5,208 bases of DNA, taken from Clostridiales bacterium. Lineage in GTDB: Bacteria > Bacillota > Clostridia > Christensenellales > Christensenellaceae. Position numbers and translations under genes: made by a program. This document shows, in pieces, positions 1 through 5,208 of the stretch. The DNA lies in assembly GCA_003343685.1 (NCBI GenBank), contig QAKS01000009.1:1-5208 (forward strand), in the 5' to 3' direction. Each line of letters begins with the position of its first letter. Position 1 is the stretch's first letter. Below the pieces are notes generated by a model that was given only the letters and a program-made list of their open reading frames with translations, searched no databases and was not told the DNA's origin.

Positions 1-1
1 G

Positions 2-385
2 GCATATGATACCGATGAGATTATGAGTGATTCTTCGGCGATTTTAAAACGCTTGGGAATGGGGATGAACAGCAAAGGTTACGCGTTTTTGAGGGATGGC
101 CTGATGCTCTACATTCAGGAGCCGTCCTGTCTGGACGACCTTTCCGAGAGGATGTATCCTCTGATAGCGGAAAAATACAGCACAACGGCCGCCTGTGTCG
201 AAAGAAATATGCGGACAGCGCTGGAAAAGGCGTGGGGACGCGGCGATATGGATTTTGCGGAGCAGCTGTTCGGATACAGCATTGACGAGGAAAAGGGGAA
301 GCCCACCAACATGGCCTTTATCGCCACGGTAGCGGATTATATGATGGCAAATCATTTCCATAGGACGAAGGACAAAAGAAAATAA
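2..385 (+). CDS. Spo0A C-terminal DNA-binding domain protein (5' end uncertain, probably partial)
   Basis: This encodes a sporulation-type transcription factor DNA-binding domain. The translation follows the Spo0A C-terminal domain closely. Counting from the ATG at 23, it has a KGYAFLRDGL segment (residues 18-27), a helix-turn-helix with STTAACVERNMRTALE (53-68) followed by AWGRG, then LFGYS and KPTNMAFIATVAD (93-105). These correspond to the Spo0A segments KGYLYLREAI, NTTASRVERAIRHAIE, LFGYT and KPTNSEFIAMVAD. No phospho-acceptor receiver domain is visible. The ATG at 23 has no convincing Shine-Dalgarno, and the frame stays open to the left edge, so the gene may begin outside the window. The reading could be a truncated view of a full receiver-Spo0A protein, an ATG ending exactly at base 1, or a stand-alone domain starting at 23. 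Domain assignment is firm. Whether this is the master regulator or a paralogue is not decidable. A hairpin follows the stop by 35 nt. Confidence 0.85.
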   Translation, partial: AYDTDEIMSDSSAILKRLGMGMNSKGYAFLRDGLMLYIQEPSCLDDLSERMYPLIAEKYSTTAACVERNMRTALEKAWGRGDMDFAEQLFGYSIDEEKGKPTNMAFIATVADYMMANHFHRTKDKRK

Positions 386-420
386 TATGCGTTGAAAGCT
401 GCAAAATTGCGTTTTTATCT

Positions 421-452
421 GTCAGAGGAGCGGGAGAGTCCGCTCCTCTGAC
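421..452 (+). terminator. Perfect 13-bp hairpin after the Spo0A-domain gene, possible terminator
   Basis: GTCAGAGGAGCGG (421-433) and CCGCTCCTCTGAC (440-452) are exact reverse complements around the 6-nt loop GAGAGT. The GC-rich stem lies 35 nt after the preceding stop codon, as expected of a transcription end. It lacks a proper U-tract on either strand (the + strand continues with ATTGCGCATAATTTT), so it may be a weak terminator, a 3'-end stabilising hairpin or something else. Confidence 0.5.
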
Positions 453-478
453 ATTGCGCATAATTTTCAGACGCGCCG

Positions 479-497
479 AGCCGCAGAATATGCGGCT
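479..497 (+). repeat. Short inverted repeat (7-bp stem)
   Basis: AGCCGCA (479-485) pairs perfectly with TGCGGCT (491-497) around the loop GAATA. It directly abuts the next palindrome, so the two may form one structured or protein-binding region upstream of the S11 peptidase homologue. Alone it could be chance. Confidence 0.35.
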
Positions 498-516
498 ATT
501 TCATATGATATGAAAT
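498..516. promoter_or_regulatory. 19-bp palindrome, operator-like
   Basis: ATTTCATAT (498-506) is mirrored exactly by ATATGAAAT (508-516) around a single central G. A perfect 9+1+9 dyad centred 63 bp before the start codon of the next gene is the form expected of a dimeric repressor or activator site. I do not recognise the sequence as the site of a named regulator. Confidence 0.4.
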
Positions 517-535
517 AATCCTCCACATTTCGTAC

Positions 536-549
536 TATACTATATAGTA
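536..549 (+). promoter_or_regulatory. Candidate -10 element overlapping a 12-bp palindrome, before the S11 homologue
   Basis: TATACT at 536-541 matches five of six bases of the TATAAT consensus and lies 28 bp before the start codon. It overlaps a perfect palindrome, TACTATATAGTA (538-549). No acceptable -35 hexamer lies 16-18 bp upstream, so either an activator, an alternative (for example sporulation) sigma factor, or a different start site is implied. The palindrome could be an operator covering the transcription start. This is a weak call. Confidence 0.25.
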
Positions 550-569
550 GAACAATCGGGGGTAAAACC

Positions 570-1685
570 ATGAAAAAATTTTTTGCGTCCTTTTTGGCCA
601 TGATATTTACTGTGTGCGGCATACACACAGTAGGGCGGGCGGCGGAGACAGGGGATTGTTATGTGTTGATGGAGGCGGGAACGGGTGAGGTGATTGCCGA
701 AAAAAATGCTGACAGCGAACAGAGTGTTTATGGCCTGACGAAGCTGATGTCGCTGCTCGTAATATACGATGCCATAGGAGAGGGAACGCTGAAGGCAGAT
801 ATGGAGACAGCCGTATCTCGGGAGGCGGCAAAAAAGACGGGAGTACGTGCCTTTCTCGACAGCGGGGCGGTCTATACAGTAGATGAGCTGCTTTTGCCAG
901 CCGTTATGTGCGGCGCGAATGACGCCGTTGCAGCGCTGGCAGAGACGGTGTCCGGCAGCGAAGAGGCTTTTGTGGATGCGATGAATGAAAAGGCAGATAA
1001 GATAGGGATATCTGCATCGTTTGCCGACTGTACGGGCTTGTCGCCGGAAAACAAGGCCACTCCCCGCGGTCTGGCGCAGATCTGTGCCGCATTGTCCCAA
1101 TATGCGGGTATATTCAAGCTGAGTTCTATCGGTACAGAGACATTTGTGCATAAAAGCGGGAGAGAGACAGAGTTGGCAAACGCGAACAGGCTGATCAGAG
1201 AAAGCGGGTATGACGGGCTGATGACTTCGTCAAACGGTACGGCTGACTATGCGGTTGCCGCTACATATAAGAGTGGCAGCGCCCGATATATCTGTGTTGT
1301 GACAGGAGCAGCCAATTCTGCTTCCCGCTTTGAAACGGCCAGGCAGCTGGTGGGAGAAGCGGACGCCATGTATTCCGTCAAAAGGATCGCAAAGGAGGGA
1401 TCGCTTGTTAAGGCGATTGAGGCTGAGGATGTATCGGAGGGAGAAATCCAGATCTATGCAAAAGACGATTTAGCTGTGCTGTATAAAAAAGGAGAGGACA
1501 TCAAAAAGACGATAGAAATAGAGGAGATTGTACTGCCGCTTTCTGCCGGCGACAAAGTGGGGGAAATATCCGTGGAAGGCAAGGGAAGCGTCGATCTGAT
1601 TGTCAAACAGGATTATGAGATTTCCACCTTTATGTCCGCGGCGTCGAAGGTGATTCGGGACAGATTGGGTCTGCTCAGTATCTAA
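570..1685 (+). CDS. Exported S11 (DacF/PBP5-like) carboxypeptidase homologue, catalytic motifs lost
   Basis: This is a 371-residue protein of the low-molecular-weight penicillin-binding protein fold (peptidase family S11). Such enzymes normally trim the terminal D-alanine from peptidoglycan stem peptides outside the membrane. Residues 1-25 form a signal peptide: MKKFF, a hydrophobic core, then GRAAE with a likely cleavage near A24/A25. The peptidase domain spans about 28-255 and a PBP5_C-like beta domain about 270-350. The end (SAASKVIRDRLGLLSI) could be an amphipathic membrane anchor. The fold is recognised from TVDELLLPAVMCGANDAVAA and neighbouring segments. The expected SxxK is G55-L-T-K58, SxN is G115-A-N117 and KTG is M218-T-S220, so both catalytic serines and the KTG lysine are missing. 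The frame is intact, so I read it as a pseudoenzyme, not a decayed gene. The ATG is preceded by GGGGGT (558-563), spaced 6 nt. The family assignment is firm; the role is unknown. Confidence 0.88.
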   Translation: MKKFFASFLAMIFTVCGIHTVGRAAETGDCYVLMEAGTGEVIAEKNADSEQSVYGLTKLMSLLVIYDAIGEGTLKADMETAVSREAAKKTGVRAFLDSGAVYTVDELLLPAVMCGANDAVAALAETVSGSEEAFVDAMNEKADKIGISASFADCTGLSPENKATPRGLAQICAALSQYAGIFKLSSIGTETFVHKSGRETELANANRLIRESGYDGLMTSSNGTADYAVAATYKSGSARYICVVTGAANSASRFETARQLVGEADAMYSVKRIAKEGSLVKAIEAEDVSEGEIQIYAKDDLAVLYKKGEDIKKTIEIEEIVLPLSAGDKVGEISVEGKGSVDLIVKQDYEISTFMSAASKVIRDRLGLLSI

Positions 1686-1697
1686 TCAAGCGCGAAT

Positions 1698-1767
1698 TTG
1701 TCCCGCCGCAGCGGAAGACTGTATTATAGGCGGTGTAGGACGGACGAAAGGGCCATTAGTCCTTTTA
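1698..1767 (+). other. Weakly structured stretch after the S11 homologue; possible terminator or minor promoter
   Basis: CCGCC (1703-1707) can pair with GGCGG (1729-1733), flanked by GTCC (1700-1703) and GGAC (1738-1741). A second small dyad pairs AAAGG (1747-1751) with CCTTT (1761-1765), followed by T and ATC. Either could end transcription of the upstream gene, but neither is a clean intrinsic terminator. TTGTCC (1698-1703) and TATTAT (1722-1727), 18 bp apart, could instead be a weak promoter. No gene is seen between 1686 and 1896. Confidence 0.2.
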
Positions 1768-1835
1768 TCAAGCCGGAGAATGCACATCTGCAAAGGGAAG
1801 TCTTTTGTCTGACTGCATGAATCTTGAAAAAACTC

Positions 1836-1864
1836 TTGCTTTTATGGAAACAAGGTGGTATAAT
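1836..1864 (+). promoter_or_regulatory. secG promoter (extended -10)
   Basis: A perfect TATAAT (1859-1864) is preceded by TG one base upstream (1856-1857), an extended -10. TTGCTT (1836-1841) sits at the optimal 17-bp spacing as a partial -35. Predicted transcription would start near 1871, about 26 nt before the secG start codon, leaving just enough leader for the Shine-Dalgarno. This is the best vegetative-type promoter in the window. Confidence 0.75.
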
Positions 1865-1896
1865 CCATATGTTATGTAAAAGAGGAGGGTAGAGAT

Positions 1897-2148
1897 TTGG
1901 ATACAATATCTCTGATAATTAAAATAATACTGTGTATCTTCTCGGTGTTTCTGATTATTGTTGTGCTGCTGCAGTCGGGCAACAGAACGGGTCTTTCGGG
2001 CAGCATCAGCGGCGGCGCTGAGATGATAGTGGGCAAGAGCAAAGCGAGAGGAATGGACGCTCGCCTCGCAAAGCTGACGAAGATCGCGGCTGTCGGATTT
2101 ATGATATTGGCGGCAGGGTTGGTTGTGCTGAGCAGATTTGCTGCATAA
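1897..2148 (+). CDS. secG: Protein translocase subunit SecG
   Basis: SecG is the small auxiliary subunit of the SecYEG preprotein channel in the cytoplasmic membrane and assists SecA-driven export. The 83-residue product has the usual length and layout: one transmembrane segment at about 4-25 (ISLIIKIILCIFSVFLIIVV), the conserved LLQSGNRTGLSGSISGGAE loop, a basic cytoplasmic stretch (KSKARGMDARLAKLTK), and a second transmembrane segment at about 64-81. The start is a TTG codon. It is chosen because GAGGAGGG (1882-1889), a very strong Shine-Dalgarno, lies 7 nt upstream and because the first membrane helix begins immediately. An extended -10 promoter precedes it and an intrinsic terminator lies 8 nt after the stop, so it can be transcribed as a single gene. 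SecG next to rnr and smpB is a familiar arrangement in Firmicutes. Confidence 0.95.
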   Translation: MDTISLIIKIILCIFSVFLIIVVLLQSGNRTGLSGSISGGAEMIVGKSKARGMDARLAKLTKIAAVGFMILAAGLVVLSRFAA

Positions 2149-2156
2149 AATTGATG

Positions 2157-2187
2157 AAAAACGCCCACGGTTTGTGGGCGTTTTTTT
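2157..2187 (+). terminator. Intrinsic terminator after secG
   Basis: ACGCCCAC (2161-2168) pairs perfectly with GTGGGCGT (2174-2181) around loop GGTTT. It is flanked by AAAA before and a run of seven T residues (2181-2187) after. This is a textbook Rho-independent terminator. It ends only 24 nt before the rnr start codon, so rnr transcription from the secG promoter requires readthrough. Confidence 0.92.
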
Positions 2188-2211
2188 GTAGAAGAGAATG
2201 GGTGAATATGA

Positions 2212-4365
2212 TTGGATAATAAAGAGATTTTAGAATATCTGGACAAGCGGGGCGTGGCGACGGCAGGAGACCTCAGAAAAAAATTCGGGATAAATGACGA
2301 GCAGGCGCACGGAATTATGAAGCAGCTTGTAAAGGACAGGGAGGCCTTTTCGGTTAAAAAGGGAGACGCTGTTTGCTCTCTTCGGGCGAAGGGCCGCGTA
2401 AAAGGAGTTCTCAGCATCAAGCAGGGCGGGTTTGGTTTTGTGCTTTCGGAGGATGGAGATGTTTTCGTCGGAAAAAAAGATATAAAAGCTGCGTTTGACG
2501 GAGATGTGGTGCTGGTAAAACTCAAGGTGGATTCCCACGACGGACGGCGGCGCGAAGGAAAAATTGAAGAAATTCTCTCCGACGGGCCGCAGACTGTGGT
2601 CGGTGTGGTAAGACGGAGGAAAAACGGATTATTTGTTGTTGCCGACAGCCGTTCGATCGGCAATATCTATATTAAAAAAAGCGGAAGAAACGGGGCGGAG
2701 GACGGGCAGGTAGTTTTGACCGAGATTACGCGCCGCGGAGACGGAGAGGAGCCTCACGAAGGGGTTATACGGGAGATTTTAGGGGTCAAAGGCGAGCCGG
2801 GAGTGGACATTCTCGCTATAGCCAAAACCTTTGGATTGGAAGAGCCCTTCCACAGCAAGGTGGTGCGGGAGGCGGAGCGGGTATCCCGAATCCCTGTTGA
2901 AGAAAAGGAGCTGGCGCGGCGGGAAACGTTGTTTTCCAAAACCATTTTTACGATAGACGGCGACGACGCAAAGGATTTGGACGATGCTGTCTCTCTGGAG
3001 AGACTTAAAAACGGAAATCTGCTTTTGGGAGTGCATATTGCCGACGTGAGCTGGTATGTTGCCCATGGCTCGGAGTTGGACAAAGAAGCGCTGGAACGGG
3101 GAACAAGCGTCTATCTGCTGGACCGGGTGATACCGATGCTTCCGAAACAGTTGTCCAATGGCATTTGTTCGCTGAACGAACGTGAGCTTCGTCTTACAAT
3201 GTCGTGCTTTATGGAAGTGTCGCCCCACGGCAAAGTGCTGTCGCACAGGCTGGCGGAGACGGCCATTATATCACGCCACAGGATGACATACCATAATGTG
3301 AATGCTATTTTGGAGGGGGATGGAGCGCTGCGGGCGAAGTACAGGGATATTGAGGAGCCCATAGCGGACATGGCGAAGCTGGCTGCCGCCATGAGAAAAA
3401 TACGAATGAAGCAGGGCAGCATAGACTTCGATCTGGATGAGGCGAGGATCAGCTTGGACGCCAGCGGAAAGCCGACGGATGTCTCTCTGCGGGAGCGGGG
3501 AGCTGCCGAGAGGATGATAGAAGAATTTATGATTGCGGCAAACAACTCGGTAGCGGAGGAATTCTTTTACAAGGAAATTCCGTTCCTTTACCGTATTCAT
3601 GAAGCGCCGGATCCCGATAAAATGCGAGAGCTCAGCATATTTCTGTCTAACTTTGGATACAGACTGCACGGAGCGATCACGAACAAAATGCTTCAGGAAG
3701 TTCTAATAGACTGCGAGGGGAGGCGAGAGGAGGCCATTATTAACAAAGTCTCTTTGCGATCTCTGAAAAAAGCTAAGTATTCTACGGAGAATAAAGGGCA
3801 TTTCGGCCTTGCATCGTCGGCGTACAGCCATTTTACGTCGCCCATCAGACGGTATCCGGATTTACAGATACACAGGATTATCCGGGAATACCTGCGTGGG
3901 GAGCTTGACGAAAAAAGGAAGAGCCATTATGCGCGGATTCTGCCGGAGGTGGCGGCAAAATCCAGTGACAGAGAAAAGCGCGCGATAGAAGCGGAGCGCA
4001 TGGTAGACGACATCAAAAAGGCTGAATATATCAGTCGGTACATTGGAGAGACGTTTGACGGAGTGGTGTCTGGCGTCACGGGATCGGCGCTGTTTGTGGA
4101 ACTGCCGAATACGGTTGAGGGCGTGGTCCCGCTGAAAACGATGCGAGGAGACTATTACGAATATAACCGGGAAATGTACTGCGTGATAGGCGAGCGGACG
4201 AGAGAAAAGATCAGTCTGGGAGACGGCGTTAAAATACGTGTAGAGAGAGTAGACGTAGATACGGCTCGTGTGGAATTTTCGCTGATACAGGAAAAAGGGA
4301 ACAAAAAGAAAAGGCCGCATAAGGGCGGAAAGAAGAAGAGAGAGAAGAGGGGGAAACGGAGGTAA
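2212..4365 (+). CDS. rnr: Ribonuclease R (3'-5' exoribonuclease)
   Basis: RNase R is a processive hydrolytic 3'-5' exonuclease of the RNB family that degrades structured RNA, including mRNA released by trans-translation. The 717-residue product has, in order, a winged-helix domain (about 1-60), two cold-shock domains (about 61-122 and 128-195), the RNB catalytic domain (about 234-565), an S1 domain (about 612-691) and a basic tail (695-717, 15 Lys/Arg of 23). The catalytic motif [13 protein letters not shown] at 247-259 supplies the metal-binding aspartates D249, D255, D257 and D258. [12 protein letters not shown] at 540-551 is the second family hallmark. The start is TTG: a TGA stop immediately precedes it in frame, and GGTGA (2201-2205) serves as Shine-Dalgarno. 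The length is slightly below Bacillus and E. coli RNase R, as in other clostridia. smpB follows after 4 nt, indicating a shared transcript. Confidence 0.97.
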   Translation: MDNKEILEYLDKRGVATAGDLRKKFGINDEQAHGIMKQLVKDREAFSVKKGDAVCSLRAKGRVKGVLSIKQGGFGFVLSEDGDVFVGKKDIKAAFDGDVVLVKLKVDSHDGRRREGKIEEILSDGPQTVVGVVRRRKNGLFVVADSRSIGNIYIKKSGRNGAEDGQVVLTEITRRGDGEEPHEGVIREILGVKGEPGVDILAIAKTFGLEEPFHSKVVREAERVSRIPVEEKELARRETLFSKTIFTIDGDDAKDLDDAVSLERLKNGNLLLGVHIADVSWYVAHGSELDKEALERGTSVYLLDRVIPMLPKQLSNGICSLNERELRLTMSCFMEVSPHGKVLSHRLAETAIISRHRMTYHNVNAILEGDGALRAKYRDIEEPIADMAKLAAAMRKIRMKQGSIDFDLDEARISLDASGKPTDVSLRERGAAERMIEEFMIAANNSVAEEFFYKEIPFLYRIHEAPDPDKMRELSIFLSNFGYRLHGAITNKMLQEVLIDCEGRREEAIINKVSLRSLKKAKYSTENKGHFGLASSAYSHFTSPIRRYPDLQIHRIIREYLRGELDEKRKSHYARILPEVAAKSSDREKRAIEAERMVDDIKKAEYISRYIGETFDGVVSGVTGSALFVELPNTVEGVVPLKTMRGDYYEYNREMYCVIGERTREKISLGDGVKIRVERVDVDTARVEFSLIQEKGNKKKRPHKGGKKKREKRGKRR

Positions 4366-4369
4366 CTGC

Positions 4370-4825
4370 ATGGCTTCGGGAATAAAGGTGATTGCAACAA
4401 ACAAAAAAGCGCGCCACGATTTCTTTATCGACGATACCTATGAGGCCGGAATTGAGTTGGCGGGAACGGAGGTCAAGTCGATACGCATGGGCAAGGTGAA
4501 TCTGCGGGATTCTTATGCTGTAGTGAAAAATGGTGAGTTATTTTTGCTGGGAACGCATATCAGTCCCTATGAAAAGGGAAACATAATGAACAGGGATCCT
4601 TTGCGCACACGCAGGCTGCTGATGCATAAGAAAGAGATCAGCAAGCTGATGGGCCTGACGACTCAAAAAGGATTTTCTCTTGTACCATTGTCTTTTTACT
4701 TGAAAAATGGTAAAGTAAAGGTGGAGATAGGGCTGGCGAGAGGAAAGAAGCTCTATGACAAGCGCGCCGATTTAAAAGAGAAGGCGCAGAAACGCGATAT
4801 TGAAAAGGCTATGAAGGTGCGGTAG
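4370..4825 (+). CDS. smpB: SsrA-binding protein SmpB
   Basis: SmpB binds the tRNA-like domain of tmRNA and places it in the empty A site of stalled ribosomes, standing in for the missing anticodon arm. The 151-residue product is near the usual length of about 150-160. Family hallmarks are [12 protein letters not shown] (9-20), [13 protein letters not shown] (27-39), [15 protein letters not shown] (76-90) and [12 protein letters not shown] (121-132). The first 120 residues or so form the oligonucleotide-binding barrel. The lysine-rich C-terminal tail (about 123-151), which enters the mRNA channel on the ribosome, is present and complete. The Shine-Dalgarno GGAGG (4358-4362) is formed by the last two Arg codons of rnr, 7 nt before the ATG, so translation of the two genes is probably coupled. 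ssrA follows 20 nt after the stop. Confidence 0.98.
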   Translation: MASGIKVIATNKKARHDFFIDDTYEAGIELAGTEVKSIRMGKVNLRDSYAVVKNGELFLLGTHISPYEKGNIMNRDPLRTRRLLMHKKEISKLMGLTTQKGFSLVPLSFYLKNGKVKVEIGLARGKKLYDKRADLKEKAQKRDIEKAMKVR

Positions 4826-4833
4826 CGCCTTTC

Positions 4834-4839
4834 TATAGA
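4834..4839 (+). promoter_or_regulatory. Candidate -10 element for ssrA
   Basis: TATAGA lies in the 20-nt gap between smpB and ssrA, with exactly 6 nt between it and the first base of the mature tmRNA (4846). That is the normal -10 to +1 distance. No recognisable -35 is seen 16-18 bp upstream inside smpB (ATGAAG at 4811-4816), so this is a weak suggestion that ssrA has its own start in addition to readthrough from smpB. Confidence 0.3.
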
Positions 4840-4845
4840 TTACGT

Positions 4846-5208
4846 GGGGCCGTACTTGGCTTCGACGGGGATCAGTCTTGGGCGGATAAGCAAGCCGCAG
4901 TGCCCAAAGCTGCGCTAAAAAAGTGGGACTTAAAATTAAACGCTAAAGAAGATAATTTCGAATTAGCTGCTGCCTAAGGGCAGCCTGTCGCACGGGGAAG
5001 TTCCTATCGGTCCCCGGGCGGCATCAAACAAGATAGGGTACTGCTCTGCCTGCAGTCTTGAGGGCAGAGACGGACCTTTCAAGACTACCCGGCGCGACCC
5101 AGCGGAAAAGGGGCGCGTTCAGGGGAAATTAAAAATTTTTCGCTAAGCTTGTAGAAAATTCGTTTCGGAGGTTCTCGGACAGGGGTTCGACTCCCCTCGG
5201 CTCCACCA
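4846..5208 (+). ncRNA. ssrA: Transfer-messenger RNA (tmRNA, SsrA)
   Basis: tmRNA rescues stalled ribosomes by acting first as alanyl-tRNA and then as a short mRNA encoding a degradation tag. The acceptor stem GGGGCCG (4846-4852) pairs with CGGCTCC (5198-5204) with one G-U, followed by an encoded ACCA end. The T arm has stem AGGGG/CCCCT (5181-5185, 5193-5197) and loop TTCGACT. The 5' part carries the characteristic TTGGCTTCGACGGGG. Pseudoknot 1 is TTGGGC/GCCCAA (4878-4883, 4902-4907) with CGCAG/CTGCG (4896-4900, 4910-4914). Helix 5 (GCTGCC/GGCAGC, 4969-4974, 4979-4984) holds the tag stop codon in its loop. Pseudoknot 2 is CGGGGA/TCCCCG with CCTATC/GATAGG (4993-5037). A third pairs CTCTGCC/GGCAGAG (5044-5050, 5063-5069) with AGTCTTGA/TCAAGACT (5054-5061, 5079-5086). 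The fourth was not resolved. The one-piece form of 363 nt is of usual length and complete to the window end. Confidence 0.97.
4942..4977 (+). other. tmRNA tag-peptide reading frame (AKEDNFELAAA)
   Basis: From the resume codon GCT (4942-4944) the frame reads AKEDNFELAAA and ends at TAA (4975-4977), giving the tag (A)AKEDNFELAAA with the alanine carried by tmRNA itself. The resume codon follows pseudoknot 1 by 27 nt and the stop lies in the helix 5 loop, as in other tmRNAs. The hydrophobic and alanine-rich end is the form recognised by ClpXP-type proteases. The resume codon is inferred from position and tag similarity. Confidence 0.88.

Noticed and set aside
196..202. TGTCGAA, a match to the Spo0A box core
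   Set aside because: It falls inside the Spo0A-domain gene and encodes part of the conserved CVERN helix-turn-helix segment, so coding constraint explains it. No such box is seen in the intergenic gaps.
615..619. Cys16 in the signal peptide of the S11 homologue as a lipoprotein site
   Set aside because: The preceding residues (FTV) do not fit a lipobox, which needs a small residue just before the Cys. A normal signal peptidase I site after the GRAA segment fits better.
540..1151. Long minus-strand reading frame (203 codons) opposite the S11 homologue
   Set aside because: It lies wholly antisense to a gene with a clear family match and shows no recognisable domain. It is a frame shadow.
1780..1812. 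Possible 10-codon leader peptide ATG to TGA before secG
   Set aside because: It lies upstream of the secG promoter, has poor Shine-Dalgarno spacing and no codon pattern suggesting attenuation.
1817..1879. Possible 20-codon ORF overlapping the secG promoter
   Set aside because: It has no ribosome-binding site and overlaps the -35 and -10 elements, so its RNA would not be made from that promoter.
1872..2663. Minus-strand reading frame of 263 codons across secG, its terminator and the start of rnr
   Set aside because: The product is Ser/Pro/Thr/Phe-rich with no motif, runs through a terminator hairpin and is antisense to two certain genes.

Overview
The window looks like a chromosomal housekeeping segment from an endospore-forming Firmicute of the class Clostridia, quite possibly Lachnospiraceae-like. 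The lineage is inferred from four things: a Spo0A-type DNA-binding domain at the left edge, a DacF-like S11 peptidase-family gene, the clostridial order secG - rnr - smpB - ssrA, and a tmRNA tag of the (A)AKEDNFELAAA type. Every gene is on the + strand and base composition is balanced, with no sign of mobile elements, CRISPR or phage genes.

Layout. At positions 1-385 there is a Spo0A C-terminal (DNA-binding) domain whose frame is still open at the left edge. It may be the end of a full Spo0A-like regulator or a stand-alone domain. Positions 386-569 form a gap unusually rich in dyads: a perfect 13-bp GC-rich hairpin, a 7-bp hairpin, a 19-bp palindrome and a 12-bp palindrome. Positions 570-1685 encode an exported protein with the S11 D,D-carboxypeptidase fold in which all three catalytic motifs are substituted (SxxK to GLTK, SxN to GAN, KTG to MTS), so it is probably a pseudoenzyme. 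Positions 1686-1896 hold a strong extended -10 promoter for secG. secG (1897-2148, TTG start) is closed by a clear intrinsic terminator. rnr (RNase R, 2212-4365, TTG start) follows, then smpB (4370-4825) 4 nt later and ssrA (tmRNA, 4846-5208) 20 nt after that. The window ends exactly at the encoded CCA of tmRNA.

How the genes work together. rnr, smpB and ssrA form a ribosome-rescue and RNA quality-control cluster. SmpB delivers alanyl-tmRNA to stalled ribosomes, tmRNA supplies a degradation tag, and RNase R, which here has a strongly basic C-terminal tail, degrades the defective mRNA. SecG belongs to the SecYEG translocon and is a frequent neighbour in this lineage. The two left-hand genes suggest sporulation and cell-wall biology, but nothing in the window links them functionally to the right-hand cluster.

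Most of the window is ordinary. The observation most worth following is the triple loss of catalytic motifs in the otherwise intact carboxypeptidase homologue, followed by the stacked palindromes in front of it and the position of a terminator immediately before rnr, which has no obvious promoter of its own.
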